A stretch of 64,000 bases of DNA from Glycomyces artemisiae (GCF_003002955.1 NZ_PVTJ01000009.1:179738-243737), one strand, 5' to 3'; shown: positions 51,757 through 60,840, counted from the stretch's first letter. Notes: generated by a model not told the origin, from the sequence alone. Translations and numbers: made by a program.

Positions 51757-53352
51757 CTACTTCGCCTGCGCGTAGGAGTCCACGACCTTCGGCCGGAGCG
51801 GAATCCGCACCGGCACGTCGCCGAACAGCGTCCGCGTGGCCTGCTCCGCGCACCGCTCGATCGCCGCCGACACCGCCGCCGCGTGCTCGGCGGGGCAGTG
51901 GACCATCACCTCGTCGTGCAGGAAGAACACCAGCTCGCCGAGGCCCTGCTCGTGCAGTTCGCGCCGCAGCAGCGCCAGGAGCACCAGCGCCCACTCCGCG
52001 GCCGTGCCCTGCACGATGAAGTTCCGCGTGAACCGGCCCCGCGACGCCGACGACTTCACGCCGTCCTCGGAGTTGAGCTGCCGCCACCACCGCTCCGACG
52101 GCGCCGGGACCGTCCGGCCCAGCCAGGTGCGCACGAGCCCGCCCTTCTCGCCCGTGCGCGCCGCCGACTCGACCCGCTCGAACGCGGCCGGGAACCGGTC
52201 CCGCATGAGCTGCACGAGCTGGCGCGCGTCGCCCGCCGTCCCCCCGTACATCGCCGAGATCAGCGCGATCTTCGCCTTCCCGCGCTCGCCGCCGAGGCGC
52301 GGCGCCAGCTCCGTGTACAGGTCGTCGGCGGCCGTCGCCGCGATCATCGCCCGGTCGCCGCTGATCGCGGCCAGCAGCCGCGGCTCCAGCTGCGCCGCGT
52401 CCGCGGCCACCAACTTCCAGCCGGGGTCCGGGCGGATCGCCTCGCGCACCGAGTGGGGGAGCTGCAGCGCCCCGCCGCCGTCGGTGCCCCACCGGCCGGT
52501 GTCGGCGCCGCCGACGATGTACACGGGGCGGAACCGGCTCGCCGTGCGCCCGGTCTCCCGGTCCACCGCGTCGTGCACCCACGCGTCGGCCCAGTTCCAC
52601 CCGAACGCGCCCCACACGCGGGCGTGCTCGCGGTACGCCTTCAGCGCCTCCACGGCCGGGTGGTCGACCGAGTGCAGCTCCCACGCGTGCGTGGTCTTCA
52701 CGTCGACGCCCGCCGCGTGGAACGCCGCGAGCACCTGCTTCGTGGAGTCCGGGTTCAACTGGTGCCCGAACGCCTCGGTGACCTTGTCGGCGAGCGCCTG
52801 GAGCTTGCGCGGCCGCAGGCCCTTCGACGGGCGCGGGCCCAGCAGGTCCCGCAGCAGCCGGTCGTGGACCTCCCGGTCGAACGGCACGCCCGTGCGCCCC
52901 ATCTCGGCCGCGACCAGCGCCCCCGCGGACTCGGCCGCCAGCAGCGTCCCGAGCCCGGGGATCGCCGCGTTCGCGGTGCGCCGCCGCTGGTCGAGCCACG
53001 CCGCCTGGAGCCGCGTCAGCTCCGCGGGGCCGTCCACGGGCTCGGGCTCGCGCTCGAACAGCGTCCCGGCGTCGGGGTCGGACGCGACCACGTGCGCGGG
53101 CGGGTCGTGCGCCTCCACCCGCGAGAGGATGCGCTCGGCGAGCCGCAGGTCGCGGGCCCGGTCGAGCCGCGCGCCCGCGTCCATCAGCGGCGGGTAGTCC
53201 CGCGCCACGTCGGCGACGACCCACCGCGGCGGGCCCGCGGCCTCGGCCTCGCGTACGGCCGCGGCGAGGTCCCTGTGGTACGCGGGGTCGCCGCCGGGCA
53301 GGGCCATCGTCCAGCCCTCTCCGGCCCTCCCGGGCACCAGTGCGACCTCCAC
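51757..53352 (-). CDS. Short Family A DNA polymerase (3'-5' exonuclease/polymerase type)
   Basis: The 531-residue protein has the polymerase I palm and fingers: motif A DAAQLEPRLLAAISGD, the O-helix region around KIALISAMYGGTAGDARQL, and motif C LHDEVMVH. Only a degenerate exonuclease region precedes it; there is no 5' nuclease domain. It matches the actinobacterial 'bifunctional 3'-5' exonuclease/DNA polymerase' family, distinct from the house-keeping polA of about 900 residues. GTG 53352 is chosen to match the family start (VEVALVPG); no ribosome site is clear. Likely a repair polymerase. Confidence 0.88.
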   Translation of the reverse strand: MEVALVPGRAGEGWTMALPGGDPAYHRDLAAAVREAEAAGPPRWVVADVARDYPPLMDAGARLDRARDLRLAERILSRVEAHDPPAHVVASDPDAGTLFEREPEPVDGPAELTRLQAAWLDQRRRTANAAIPGLGTLLAAESAGALVAAEMGRTGVPFDREVHDRLLRDLLGPRPSKGLRPRKLQALADKVTEAFGHQLNPDSTKQVLAAFHAAGVDVKTTHAWELHSVDHPAVEALKAYREHARVWGAFGWNWADAWVHDAVDRETGRTASRFRPVYIVGGADTGRWGTDGGGALQLPHSVREAIRPDPGWKLVAADAAQLEPRLLAAISGDRAMIAATAADDLYTELAPRLGGERGKAKIALISAMYGGTAGDARQLVQLMRDRFPAAFERVESAARTGEKGGLVRTWLGRTVPAPSERWWRQLNSEDGVKSSASRGRFTRNFIVQGTAAEWALVLLALLRRELHEQGLGELVFFLHDEVMVHCPAEHAAAVSAAIERCAEQATRTLFGDVPVRIPLRPKVVDSYAQAK

Positions 53353-53441
53353 GCCCCAAGTGGACCACGCACCACCGACATCCGCGCCGCGCCGCCGTCG
53401 ATTCCAGACATATTCACCGCGCCTATGGGTATCCGGACCGC

Positions 53442-53585
53442 ATGGCACTCATACTCTGGATCCTCGCGGTCCTCCTCGTCGTCTACGGCATCTACATGAT
53501 CTTCCGAGGTCAGGTACTCCTCGGGATCGTGGTGATCATCGTCGGGCTCCTCGTCGGGCCCGGCGGCGTGAGCGTCTTCACCTAG
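53442..53585 (+). CDS. Conserved small membrane protein (GPGGVSVF type)
   Basis: A 47-residue protein of two hydrophobic helices (residues 2-21 and 25-40) ending in LLVGPGGVSVFT, a tail conserved in many actinobacterial mini-proteins of unknown function. ATG 53442 lies between the divergently transcribed polymerase gene and the convergent LacI gene, whose stop is only 2 bp away. Confidence 0.75.
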   Translation: MALILWILAVLLVVYGIYMIFRGQVLLGIVVIIVGLLVGPGGVSVFT

Positions 53586-53586
53586 C

Positions 53587-54618
53587 TCACGCCGACTCGC
53601 GGACCACCAGCTCCGTCGGCAGGATCGTCATCGGCTCGACGTCGTGGCCTTCCAGGAGCCGCAGCATGGTCCGCGCCATGGTGCGCCCGATCCGCGCGAT
53701 CGGCTGGCGCACCGTCGTCAGCGGCGGGTCCGAATAGGTCGCCAGGGCGATGTCGTCGAAGCCGACCACGGCGACGTCGTCCGGCACCCGCCTCCCGGCC
53801 TCGCGCAGCGCCTGGAGCGCCCCGTGCGCCATCAGGTCCGAGGCCACGAACACCGCGTCCAGGTCCGGCTCGTCGGCCAGGAGCTGGCGCATCGCGGCCT
53901 GCCCGGACTCGGCGGTGAAGTCGCCGACGGCGACGATCGCCCGCCGGTCCGCGGCCGCGAGCGCCGCCCGGTACCCGTCGAGCCGGGCCCGGCCCGCGAC
54001 CATGTCCAGCGGGCCCGCGATCGTCGCGATCCGCCTGCGCCCCTGGGCGATCAGGTAGTCCACGGCCGCCCGGACCCCGCCGAGGTGGTCGACGTCGATG
54101 CACGGCGCGTCCAGCTGCGGCAGCCCGTTGCACACCACCGGCACGCCGCGGCGCATCATCAGCTCCGGCAGCAGGTCCGCGTCGTGGAGCGACGCGAACA
54201 TGACGCCGTCGACGTGCCCGCCGACGGCGTACCGCTCGGCGCGCTTGCGGGCCTCCGCGGAGCCGGTCGTCATGAGCACCAGGAGCTTCCCGGCCGCGTC
54301 GAGCTCGGTGGCGACGCCGCGGATGACGCTGGGGAAGAACTGGTCGTCGGAGAACACGCGGTTCGGCGACTCGGGGAGGATGAGCGCGACCGAGTCGGTC
54401 CGGTGCGTCACGAGGGACCGGGCGGCGGCGTGGGGCACGTACCCGAGCTCGTCGGCCGCGGCCTCCACGGCCCGCCGGAGGTCCTCGTTCACCGTGGTCT
54501 GGCCGTTCACCACGCGGGAGACCGTGGCGCGCGACACGCCCGCCCGCTCGGCGACCTCCTCCAGCGTCGGCCGCCCCTGGCGGGGCCCCCGCACCGGCCC
54601 CGCATCCGCACGCGCCAT
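53587..54618 (-). CDS. LacI-family transcriptional repressor of the GH16 operon
   Basis: The 343-residue protein has an N-terminal LacI helix-turn-helix (LEEVAERAGVSRATVSRVVN, about residues 19-38, plus hinge YVPHAAARSL) and a periplasmic-binding-protein-like sensor domain (VALILPESPN, CIDVDHLGG, VGFDDIALATYSDPPLTTVRQP). It is the last gene of the GH16/ABC operon, 18 bp after the MalG-type permease, and two LacI-type palindromes (core AGAGAGCGCTCTCT) lie in the leader of the first gene, so negative autoregulation released by a glucan oligosaccharide is likely. ATG 54618 follows GGAGGA. Confidence 0.93.
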   Translation of the reverse strand: MARADAGPVRGPRQGRPTLEEVAERAGVSRATVSRVVNGQTTVNEDLRRAVEAAADELGYVPHAAARSLVTHRTDSVALILPESPNRVFSDDQFFPSVIRGVATELDAAGKLLVLMTTGSAEARKRAERYAVGGHVDGVMFASLHDADLLPELMMRRGVPVVCNGLPQLDAPCIDVDHLGGVRAAVDYLIAQGRRRIATIAGPLDMVAGRARLDGYRAALAAADRRAIVAVGDFTAESGQAAMRQLLADEPDLDAVFVASDLMAHGALQALREAGRRVPDDVAVVGFDDIALATYSDPPLTTVRQPIARIGRTMARTMLRLLEGHDVEPMTILPTELVVRESA

Positions 54619-54635
54619 CGCGTCCTCCGTCCCGT

Positions 54636-55571
54636 TCAGCCTTTGACCGCGCCCTGCATGATCCCGCTGATCATGTACTTGCCCAAGAGCGCGAACACCG
54701 CCAGCAGAGGAAGCGTAGCCAGCATCGTCCCGGTGAGCACGAGCGACTGGTCGGTGACGTATCCGCCCGAGAGCGTCGACAGCGCCACCTGCACGGTCTG
54801 GTGCTCCGGGCTGGAGAGCACGATGAGCGGCCAGAAGTAGTCGTTCCACGCGGTCAGGAACGTGAGCACCCCGAGGACGACGGCCGCGGGCCGGGCCGCG
54901 GGCATGACGATCTGCCAGAAGATCCGGAACGTCGAGGCCCCGTCGATGCGCGCCGACTCGATGAGCGAGCCCGGCAGCGCCCCGCGCAGGTACTGGGTCA
55001 TGAAGAACACCCCGAACGCGCTGACCAGGCCCGGCGCGATCACCGCCCACAGCGTGTCGGTCCACTCCAGCTCCACCATGAGCATGAAGAGCGGGATGAC
55101 GCCGAGCTGCACGGGCACCATCATGGTCGCCACGACCGACACCAGGAGCACCTTGGCGCCCTTGAACTCCAGCTTCGCGAATGCGAAGCCCGCGAGCGTC
55201 GAGAAGAACACCACCGACGCGGTGACGCTGCCGCTCACCAGGACCGAGTTGAGCAGCGCCGTCCCGAACGGGACGGTGTCGAACACGCGCTGCACGTTCT
55301 CGACGAGGTTCGCGCCCGGCAGCACCGGCGGCGGGACCGTGGCGAGCGCGGAGTTGTCGCGCGAGGCCACCACGAAGCTGTAGTACAGCGGGAACCCGGA
55401 GAAGAACAGGACGGCGACGAGCGTGAGGTACGCGAGGCGGCCGGGCTGCTCGCGCAGGGCGCGCAGGCGGGCCCGGGCCCGGCGGTCGGGTCGGCCCGGC
55501 AAGGCTGTGCGGCCCGGCCGCCGGGAGTTCGCGGGGGGTGCGGCGACGGTGTCGAGGTCGGCGGCGGTCAC
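54636..55571 (-). CDS. Carbohydrate ABC transporter permease, MalG type (glucan operon)
   Basis: The 311-residue protein has six transmembrane helices after a basic 45-residue N-terminus and the EAA-like loop ESARIDGASTFRIFWQIVMP. GTG 55571 overlaps the MalF-type stop as GTGA, so the two permeases are translationally coupled. Confidence 0.93.
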   Translation of the reverse strand: MTAADLDTVAAPPANSRRPGRTALPGRPDRRARARLRALREQPGRLAYLTLVAVLFFSGFPLYYSFVVASRDNSALATVPPPVLPGANLVENVQRVFDTVPFGTALLNSVLVSGSVTASVVFFSTLAGFAFAKLEFKGAKVLLVSVVATMMVPVQLGVIPLFMLMVELEWTDTLWAVIAPGLVSAFGVFFMTQYLRGALPGSLIESARIDGASTFRIFWQIVMPAARPAAVVLGVLTFLTAWNDYFWPLIVLSSPEHQTVQVALSTLSGGYVTDQSLVLTGTMLATLPLLAVFALLGKYMISGIMQGAVKG

Positions 55572-56521
55572 GAGGCGCTCCTGATGCGGCGGATGAACAG
55601 GTAGTTGAGGAGGGCGACGAGGACGATCACGGCGAACATCGTCCAGGCGACGGCCGAGGCGTACCCGAACTCGAAGCCGCGGTTGAAGCCGTGCTCGTAC
55701 AGGTACAGCGTGAGGGTCTGGAACTGGCGGGAGGCGCCGCCGGTGACGCCGTTCTGCCCGCCGCCGCCGAACAGCTGCGGCTCGGCGAAGATCTGGAGCC
55801 CGTAGATCGTCGAGACGATCACGGTGAACACGATGGTCGGGCGGATCATCGGGACGGTGACGTGGAACAGCTGCTGCATCCGGGAGGCCCCGTCGAGGTG
55901 CGCGGCCTCGTAGACCTCGCGCGGCACGGCCTGCATGGCGGCGAGGTAGATGAGCGCGTTGTACCCGGTCCACTTCCACGCCACCATGACCGCGATGGCG
56001 ACGTGCGAGGACGCGGTCCCGGCCTGCCAGTCGATCCGGCCGGCGCCGAGCGCTTCGAGGACCCAGTTGACGAGCCCGAAGTCGCGGCCGAACAGCTGGC
56101 TGAAGATGACGGCGACGGCGACCACGGACGCGACGTTCGGCAGGAGCATCCCCATGCGCCAGAACGTCTGCGCGCGCAGCCGCAGGGTGAGCACGTGCGC
56201 GAGCAGGAGCGCGGCGAGCAGCTGCGGGACGGTGGCGAGCACGAGGATCGAGAGGGTGTTGCCGAGGGCGTTCCAGAAGTACGGGTCGGTCAGGAGCGCC
56301 TCGTAGTTCCCGAAGCCGACGAACACGTGCTCGTCCGACAGGAGGCTCCACTCGTGCGTGGACACCCACGCGGTGAACGCCAGCGGGAACAGCCCGAACG
56401 CGGCGAACAGCACGAAGAACGGGGCGATGTACAGGTACGGGGAGGCTTTGAGGTCGAGGCGGTAGCGCAGCAGGCCCTTCGTGCCGCTGCTCGCGCCGGA
56501 CCCCTTGGCGGCGATGGTCAT
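55568..56521 (-). CDS. Carbohydrate ABC transporter permease, MalF type (glucan operon)
   Basis: The 317-residue protein has six transmembrane helices (PYLYIAPFFVLFAAFGLFPL is the first) and the EAA loop EAAHLDGASRMQQLFHVTVP. ATG 56521 is chosen over an in-frame GTG at 56536 because GGAAAG lies 8 nt before it. A 14-bp hairpin lies just upstream, between it and the binding-protein gene. Confidence 0.92.
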   Translation of the reverse strand: MTIAAKGSGASSGTKGLLRYRLDLKASPYLYIAPFFVLFAAFGLFPLAFTAWVSTHEWSLLSDEHVFVGFGNYEALLTDPYFWNALGNTLSILVLATVPQLLAALLLAHVLTLRLRAQTFWRMGMLLPNVASVVAVAVIFSQLFGRDFGLVNWVLEALGAGRIDWQAGTASSHVAIAVMVAWKWTGYNALIYLAAMQAVPREVYEAAHLDGASRMQQLFHVTVPMIRPTIVFTVIVSTIYGLQIFAEPQLFGGGGQNGVTGGASRQFQTLTLYLYEHGFNRGFEFGYASAVAWTMFAVIVLVALLNYLFIRRIRSAS

Positions 56522-56540
56522 CGGGTGGCTTTCCACTCAA

Positions 56541-56570
56541 GGGGCGGCGGGCCGCACGGCCCGCCGCCCC
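56541..56570 (-). terminator. Intercistronic hairpin between binding protein and permease genes
   Basis: Arms 56541-56554 and 56557-56570 pair over 14 bp with a 2-nt loop. Inside an operon it more likely attenuates or stabilises the upstream transcript, giving more binding protein than permease. Confidence 0.7.
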
Positions 56571-56593
56571 GCTCTGGGGCTGGAACGATTCGG

Positions 56594-57853
56594 CTAGAAC
56601 GATTCGAGGTCCGAGAGCACCTGGCTCCACGCGTCCTCGGGGGACTGGCTGCCGTCCTCGATGCGGCCCAGGCCCTGGCCGATCGTGGCGAGCACGTCGC
56701 CTTGGAGCGGGCCCTGGTACTGGGGCCGCACAGCCGTGGCGGCGGCGGTGAAGATCTCGCCGACGGGCGCGTCGTTGAAGTACGCCTTGCTCAGGCCGGT
56801 GAGCGCCGGGTCCTCATAGAGTTCCGGGGTCGACGGGAAGTTCCCGGTCGCCTCGAACACCTTGAGCTGCTGCTCGGGAGCGGTGAGCCACTCGAGAAAT
56901 GCGTACGCCTCCTCCGGGTGCTCGCCCTGCGCGGGCAGCACGAGGTGCGAGCCGCCCATGTTCCCGGCGCCGCCGGGCACGGTCGCGATGTCCCACAGGC
57001 CGGCCGCGTCGGGCGCGTTCGTCTCGATGTAGGAGGTCATCCACGCGGGGCAGATGATCGTCGCGAACGTGCCCTCGTTGAACCCGGCGTTCCACTCCGG
57101 GGTCCACGCGGTGAGCCGGTTCGACATGTCGGCCTCGATGGCCTCGACGGTGAGGTCCCACGCGGCGCCGATCGCCGGGTTGGACTCGACGATCAAGTTG
57201 TTCTCGCGGTCGTATACGCCCTCGTCGGCCTGTTCGACCATGGCGCGGAACATGTTCCCGGAGGACTCGAACCAGTACCCGCCGGTGTCGGCGGTGTACT
57301 GCTCGCCCACCGCGACGTAGTCCTCCCAGGACCCGGCCCACAGGGCCGAGACCTCGTCGCGCTCGACGGGGAGCCCGGCGGCCTCGAACAGGTCGCGGCG
57401 GTAGCACATCGCCATGCCGCCGACGTCGGTGCCGAGCCCGATGAGGGACTCGCCGTCGGCCGAGAGGGCCTGCTGCCACTTCCAGTCGAGCCACTGGCCT
57501 TCGAGCTCGTCGGCGCCGAGGTCGAGGAGGTTGTGGAAGCGGTCGGGCTCGGCGGTGTACTGCGAGATGTAGCCGACCTCCACGGCCTCGATGTCGGCCG
57601 CCCCCGAGCCGGTCGCGAGGTGCGTGGTCAGGTTCGTGTGGTGGTCGGCGAATTCGGAGATGCGCTCCTCGAACTCGATGTCGGGGTGGAGCTTCGAGTA
57701 CTCCTCGTAGAGGGGGCCGAAGCCGAAGTCGCCGAACAGGCCCACGCTCAGGGTGATCTTGCCGTCGTCGTCCCCGCCTGAGCAGGCGGCGAGGCCCGCC
57801 GCGGTGACGAGGGCCGCCACGACACTGATCGCGCGGGTCGGTCTGGTTGTCAT
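56594..57853 (-). CDS. Sugar ABC transporter substrate-binding lipoprotein (glucan operon)
   Basis: The 419-residue protein has a lipoprotein signal peptide ending in LAAC (Cys near residue 24) followed by SGGDDDG, then a MalE-type fold (ITLSVGLFGDFGFGPLYEEY, IEAVEVGYISQY, MAMCYRRDLFEAAGLP, and late EEAYAFLEWLTAPEQQ). It should capture an oligosaccharide, most plausibly a product of the GH16 enzyme encoded just upstream. ATG 57853 follows GGAGAA. Operon lacks an ATPase. Confidence 0.92.
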   Translation of the reverse strand: MTTRPTRAISVVAALVTAAGLAACSGGDDDGKITLSVGLFGDFGFGPLYEEYSKLHPDIEFEERISEFADHHTNLTTHLATGSGAADIEAVEVGYISQYTAEPDRFHNLLDLGADELEGQWLDWKWQQALSADGESLIGLGTDVGGMAMCYRRDLFEAAGLPVERDEVSALWAGSWEDYVAVGEQYTADTGGYWFESSGNMFRAMVEQADEGVYDRENNLIVESNPAIGAAWDLTVEAIEADMSNRLTAWTPEWNAGFNEGTFATIICPAWMTSYIETNAPDAAGLWDIATVPGGAGNMGGSHLVLPAQGEHPEEAYAFLEWLTAPEQQLKVFEATGNFPSTPELYEDPALTGLSKAYFNDAPVGEIFTAAATAVRPQYQGPLQGDVLATIGQGLGRIEDGSQSPEDAWSQVLSDLESF

Positions 57854-57887
57854 CACTGGTTCTCCGTTGTGTCGTCGGATGAGGGGT

Positions 57888-57915
57888 GCGCGGGCGGACG
57901 GGCGCCCGCCCGCGC
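57888..57915 (-). terminator. Hairpin between GH16 and binding-protein genes
   Basis: A 10-bp stem (57888-57897 with 57906-57915) with an 8-nt loop follows the GH16 stop codon; partial termination here would let the first gene be transcribed more than the transporter. Confidence 0.55.
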
Positions 57916-57927
57916 GGCCGGCGCCTC

Positions 57928-59343
57928 TCAGTGCCGGAAGTAGAACTGGTCCACGGACACGAAGTCCTGGGACTGGCCGGAGGTGAAGGTCAGGTACACG
58001 TCGTGCGTGCCCGTCACGGACGCGACGTTGCCGGGGACGTCCCGCCAGGAGGTCCACCCGCCGGTGTTCGCCACGGCGAACGACCCGATCGGGGCGGCCG
58101 TGCGCGAGTCGATCCGCACCTCGACGAGGCCGCTCACCCCGCCCGCGGCCCCGGAGGCGACGCGGGCGACGAAGTCGAGCGGGCTCGACGACCCGAAGAC
58201 CACGTCGTCGTAGCGCACCCAGTCGCCGTTGCCGAGCGGGCCGATCGCCCCGCCGGAGACCGGCAGGCCCGTCGAGGACCCGTCGAAGGAGGTCGCCTCC
58301 ACCGAGGCGTAGGCGTCGCGGGTGCCGCCGCCCCCGCCGGGGGTGGTGGTCGGCTCGCCCGTGGGCTCGCCGGAGCCGCCCGCGGTGTAGACGCGCACGT
58401 AGTCCACGAGCATCGAGGCACCCGGATGCGTTGCGGCCGTAGGCGTCGCGAACCCGGCGACCCCGTCGGGGAACGCCCCGCCCATCGCCAGGTTCAGCAG
58501 CACGAAGTACCCGGCGTGGTTCGTCATCTGCGTCCACGTGTCCGCCGGGAGCGCGCTCTCGTTGACCGTGTGGAACAGCTGCCCGTCGGCGTACCAGCGC
58601 AGCTGGCCCGAGGCGCCCGAGTCGTCCCACTCGAACCGGTAGGTGTGGAAGCCGTTGTGGCAGGACCCGCCGCACTGGGTGGTCGCGCCGAGGCCGTTGA
58701 ACTCGTTGCAGGGGCCGCCGGGGGCGACGCCGCAGTGGAGCACGCCGTGGGCGTTGGCCTGCCCGTTGACGTTCTCCATGATGTCGAACTCGCCGATGCC
58801 CGGCCAGTTCCAGTAGTTCCCGCGGAAGGGCGAGCCCAGGGCCCAGAACGCGGGCCAGTACCCGAGCGCGGCGTCGCCGCTGACCTGGGGGAGCTGGAGG
58901 CGGCCCTCGATGGCGAGGGTCCCGCCCGAGGGCGCCTTGAAGTCGGAGCGGACGGTCTCGATGCGCGCGGAGGTCCACGCGCCCGCGCCGTCGCGCAGGG
59001 CCGTGATCTTGAGGTTCCCGCTGCCGTCCATCGAGACGTTCGCGGGGTTGTCCGTGTGGGCGGCGATCTCGCCGGTGCCCCAGTTCGCGGGGCCGCCGGG
59101 ATAGGAGTGGCCGAGGTCGAACTGCCAGTTCTGGGCCGAGGGCAGCTGCCCGGCCGACCCGTTGAACTCGTCGGCCCACACCAGGTCCCAGGTCTGGGCG
59201 GCGCCGACGTCGGTCTGCGCGTTCGCGTTGACGATGGCGAGGCCGACGCTCGCGATGAGCGCCGCGCCTGCGGTGACGGCGCCGATCGCGCGGGCCAGGC
59301 GCCGCCGGTTTCTCGTGGGTACATGGGTCTGAACGTCTGCCAT
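57928..59343 (-). CDS. Secreted GH16 beta-glucanase with C-terminal CBM6
   Basis: The 471-residue protein has a signal peptide (about residues 1-42, cut near ANA-QT), a GH16 jelly-roll domain (about 50-310) and, after a Gly/Pro/Thr linker with EPTGEPTTTPGGGG, a CBM6-like domain (about 345-471). The GH16 catalytic signature GEFDIMENVNG (about residue 180) has the ExDxxE arrangement with nucleophile and acid/base. Such enzymes cut beta-1,3 or mixed-linked glucans, and CBM6 binds glucan ends. ATG 59343 follows GAGGAG by 5 nt. First gene of the LacI-controlled operon. Laminarin-type specificity is inferred, not proven. Confidence 0.93.
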   Translation of the reverse strand: MADVQTHVPTRNRRRLARAIGAVTAGAALIASVGLAIVNANAQTDVGAAQTWDLVWADEFNGSAGQLPSAQNWQFDLGHSYPGGPANWGTGEIAAHTDNPANVSMDGSGNLKITALRDGAGAWTSARIETVRSDFKAPSGGTLAIEGRLQLPQVSGDAALGYWPAFWALGSPFRGNYWNWPGIGEFDIMENVNGQANAHGVLHCGVAPGGPCNEFNGLGATTQCGGSCHNGFHTYRFEWDDSGASGQLRWYADGQLFHTVNESALPADTWTQMTNHAGYFVLLNLAMGGAFPDGVAGFATPTAATHPGASMLVDYVRVYTAGGSGEPTGEPTTTPGGGGGTRDAYASVEATSFDGSSTGLPVSGGAIGPLGNGDWVRYDDVVFGSSSPLDFVARVASGAAGGVSGLVEVRIDSRTAAPIGSFAVANTGGWTSWRDVPGNVASVTGTHDVYLTFTSGQSQDFVSVDQFYFRH

Positions 59344-59365
59344 GAAGGCTCCTCTGCCGGGGTGG

Positions 59366-59379
59366 AGAGATCGCTCTCT
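59366..59379. promoter_or_regulatory. LacI-type operator 2 in the GH16 leader
   Basis: AGAGATCGCTCTCT differs by one base from the core of operator 1 (59409-59422) and lies 43 bp from it centre to centre, about four helical turns, which suits looping or cooperative binding. Confidence 0.7.
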
Positions 59380-59407
59380 GCATGATGACCATGGAAATGG
59401 CGATCTT

Positions 59408-59423
59408 GAGAGAGCGCTCTCTC
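59408..59423. promoter_or_regulatory. LacI-type operator 1 in the GH16 leader
   Basis: GAGAGAGCGCTCTCTC is a perfect 16-bp palindrome with the central CG step typical of LacI-family operators, placed just downstream of the predicted transcription start (about 59435). Confidence 0.82.
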
Positions 59424-59441
59424 GCGTGGTCCAGAAACCCA

Positions 59442-59470
59442 TTCGTACCGAACGGATAGGAACATGTCAA
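59442..59470 (-). promoter_or_regulatory. Promoter of the GH16 operon
   Basis: On the minus strand a perfect TTGACA (59470-59465) and TACGAA (59447-59442) are 17 bp apart. The leader to ATG 59343 is about 90 nt and holds both operators. Confidence 0.8.
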
Positions 59471-59545
59471 TGGGTCGTGGCCGAAACGTTACCCGGATCG
59501 GCCCCGTCAGCCCATGTAAGCCCTTGCAGCCCAGGAGGTTACCGG

Positions 59546-60010
59546 TCAACCCGCGCCGCGGGACCCGTCCTCGCCCTCGATCTGCGGCGGACGCCCCGCC
59601 TCCTCGGCCCGGCGCCGCAGCTCGCCCATGCGCGCCTGCCGCTCCACCCGGAGCCGCTCCAGCCGCTCCGCGCGATCGCGGCGCTCGTGCGGCGACTCGG
59701 TCCCGCCGAGCATCCGCTTCTCCAGCCACTCCACGTGCTCGGCGTGCGCGGCCGCGTTGATCGCCCGCACGTCCTGGTAGGCGCCCCGCAGCGACTCCAT
59801 CCGCTTGAGGGCGTCGTGGCACTGCGCGATGAGGATCTCGATGTCGGCGTGCTCGGCGTCGCCGGCGCCCTCCCGGCGCGCCTCCAGCCAGGCGATCCCC
59901 TCCCTGAGGCGCTCGCGCGCCTTCAGGTTGTGCATCGTCAGCTCCTCCACCAGCCGGTCCGTGGTCTCAAGGAGGCCCAGGTGCGGGTCGAAGCGGTCGT
60001 CGGTGCCCAT
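59546..60010 (-). CDS. Coiled-coil hypothetical protein
   Basis: A 154-residue, highly charged, helical protein with no hydrophobic core to suggest an enzyme; the last 60 residues (DRAERLERLRVERQARMGEL and onward) are a predicted coiled coil. ATG 60010 follows GGAAGG. Not recognised; expressed divergently from the peptidase gene. Confidence 0.68.
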   Translation of the reverse strand: MGTDDRFDPHLGLLETTDRLVEELTMHNLKARERLREGIAWLEARREGAGDAEHADIEILIAQCHDALKRMESLRGAYQDVRAINAAAHAEHVEWLEKRMLGGTESPHERRDRAERLERLRVERQARMGELRRRAEEAGRPPQIEGEDGSRGAG

Positions 60011-60114
60011 GGGGCCGTCCTTCCACGAGGAGGTGCCTCTTCCTCCTCTACCATATGCCCGCCGCTAGGATCATCCTTCACCGCGCGTCCGTTTCACCCC
60101 GAAGACGAGGTCCT

Positions 60115-60840
60115 GTGGCACCGTTCGAGTCCGTCATCGACACCCTCACCCAGACCCAGACCGCCCCGCCGGTCTGGGTCGCGATCGCGTGCCTCGCAGC
60201 GGCCGCGGCCGCCGTCCTCTACGCGCCGGTCTGGCGCTGGAGCCGCGGCCTGGTCACCATCGCCCACGAGGGCGGGCACGCCCTCATGGCGGTCCTCATG
60301 CGACGGCGCCTCACCGGCATCCGCCTCCACGCCGACACCTCCGGCCTCACCTTCTCCCGCGGCAAGCCCACCGGCTTCGGCGCCGCCATGACCCTCTTCG
60401 CCGGGTACACCGCCCCCGCGCTCCTCGGCCTCGGCGCGGCGGCCCTCGTCGGCCAGGGCCGGATCGTCCTGCTCCTGTGGATCACCCTGGTGCTCCTGGC
60501 CGTCATGCTCGTGTTCATCCGCAACTGGTACGGCGCGCTGGCGCTCATCGTCGTCGGCGCGGGCGTGTTCGCCGCGACCTGGTACGGGAACGCCATCGTG
60601 CAGACCGTCGCCGCGTATGCGGGCGTGTGGCTGCTCCTGTTCGGCGCCGTCAAACCCGTCCTGGAACTCGGCACGCGCCGCCGCGGCGGCCGCGGCTCGG
60701 GCCAGTCGGACGCCGACCAGCTCGCGGGGATCACCCCGTTCCCGGCCGCGTTCTGGATCTTCCTGTTCACCCTCGCCACGGTCGCCGCGGCGTTCGGCGG
60801 CACCTGGATGCTCCTGCCGATCGGCGAGTGGCTCGCCTAG
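60115..60840 (+). CDS. M50-family membrane metallopeptidase
   Basis: The 241-residue membrane protein has about six hydrophobic segments and the zinc motif HEGGH at residues 51-55 within AHEGGHALMAVLM, the HExxH of site-2-type peptidases; a likely third ligand lies in a later membrane segment but I cannot point to the NPDG-like motif with confidence. Relatives in actinobacteria are short M50B-like proteins of unknown substrate. GTG 60115 follows CGAGG by 4 nt; a TAGGAT -10 box lies at 60066-60071. Confidence 0.8.
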   Translation: MAPFESVIDTLTQTQTAPPVWVAIACLAAAAAAVLYAPVWRWSRGLVTIAHEGGHALMAVLMRRRLTGIRLHADTSGLTFSRGKPTGFGAAMTLFAGYTAPALLGLGAAALVGQGRIVLLLWITLVLLAVMLVFIRNWYGALALIVVGAGVFAATWYGNAIVQTVAAYAGVWLLLFGAVKPVLELGTRRRGGRGSGQSDADQLAGITPFPAAFWIFLFTLATVAAAFGGTWMLLPIGEWLA

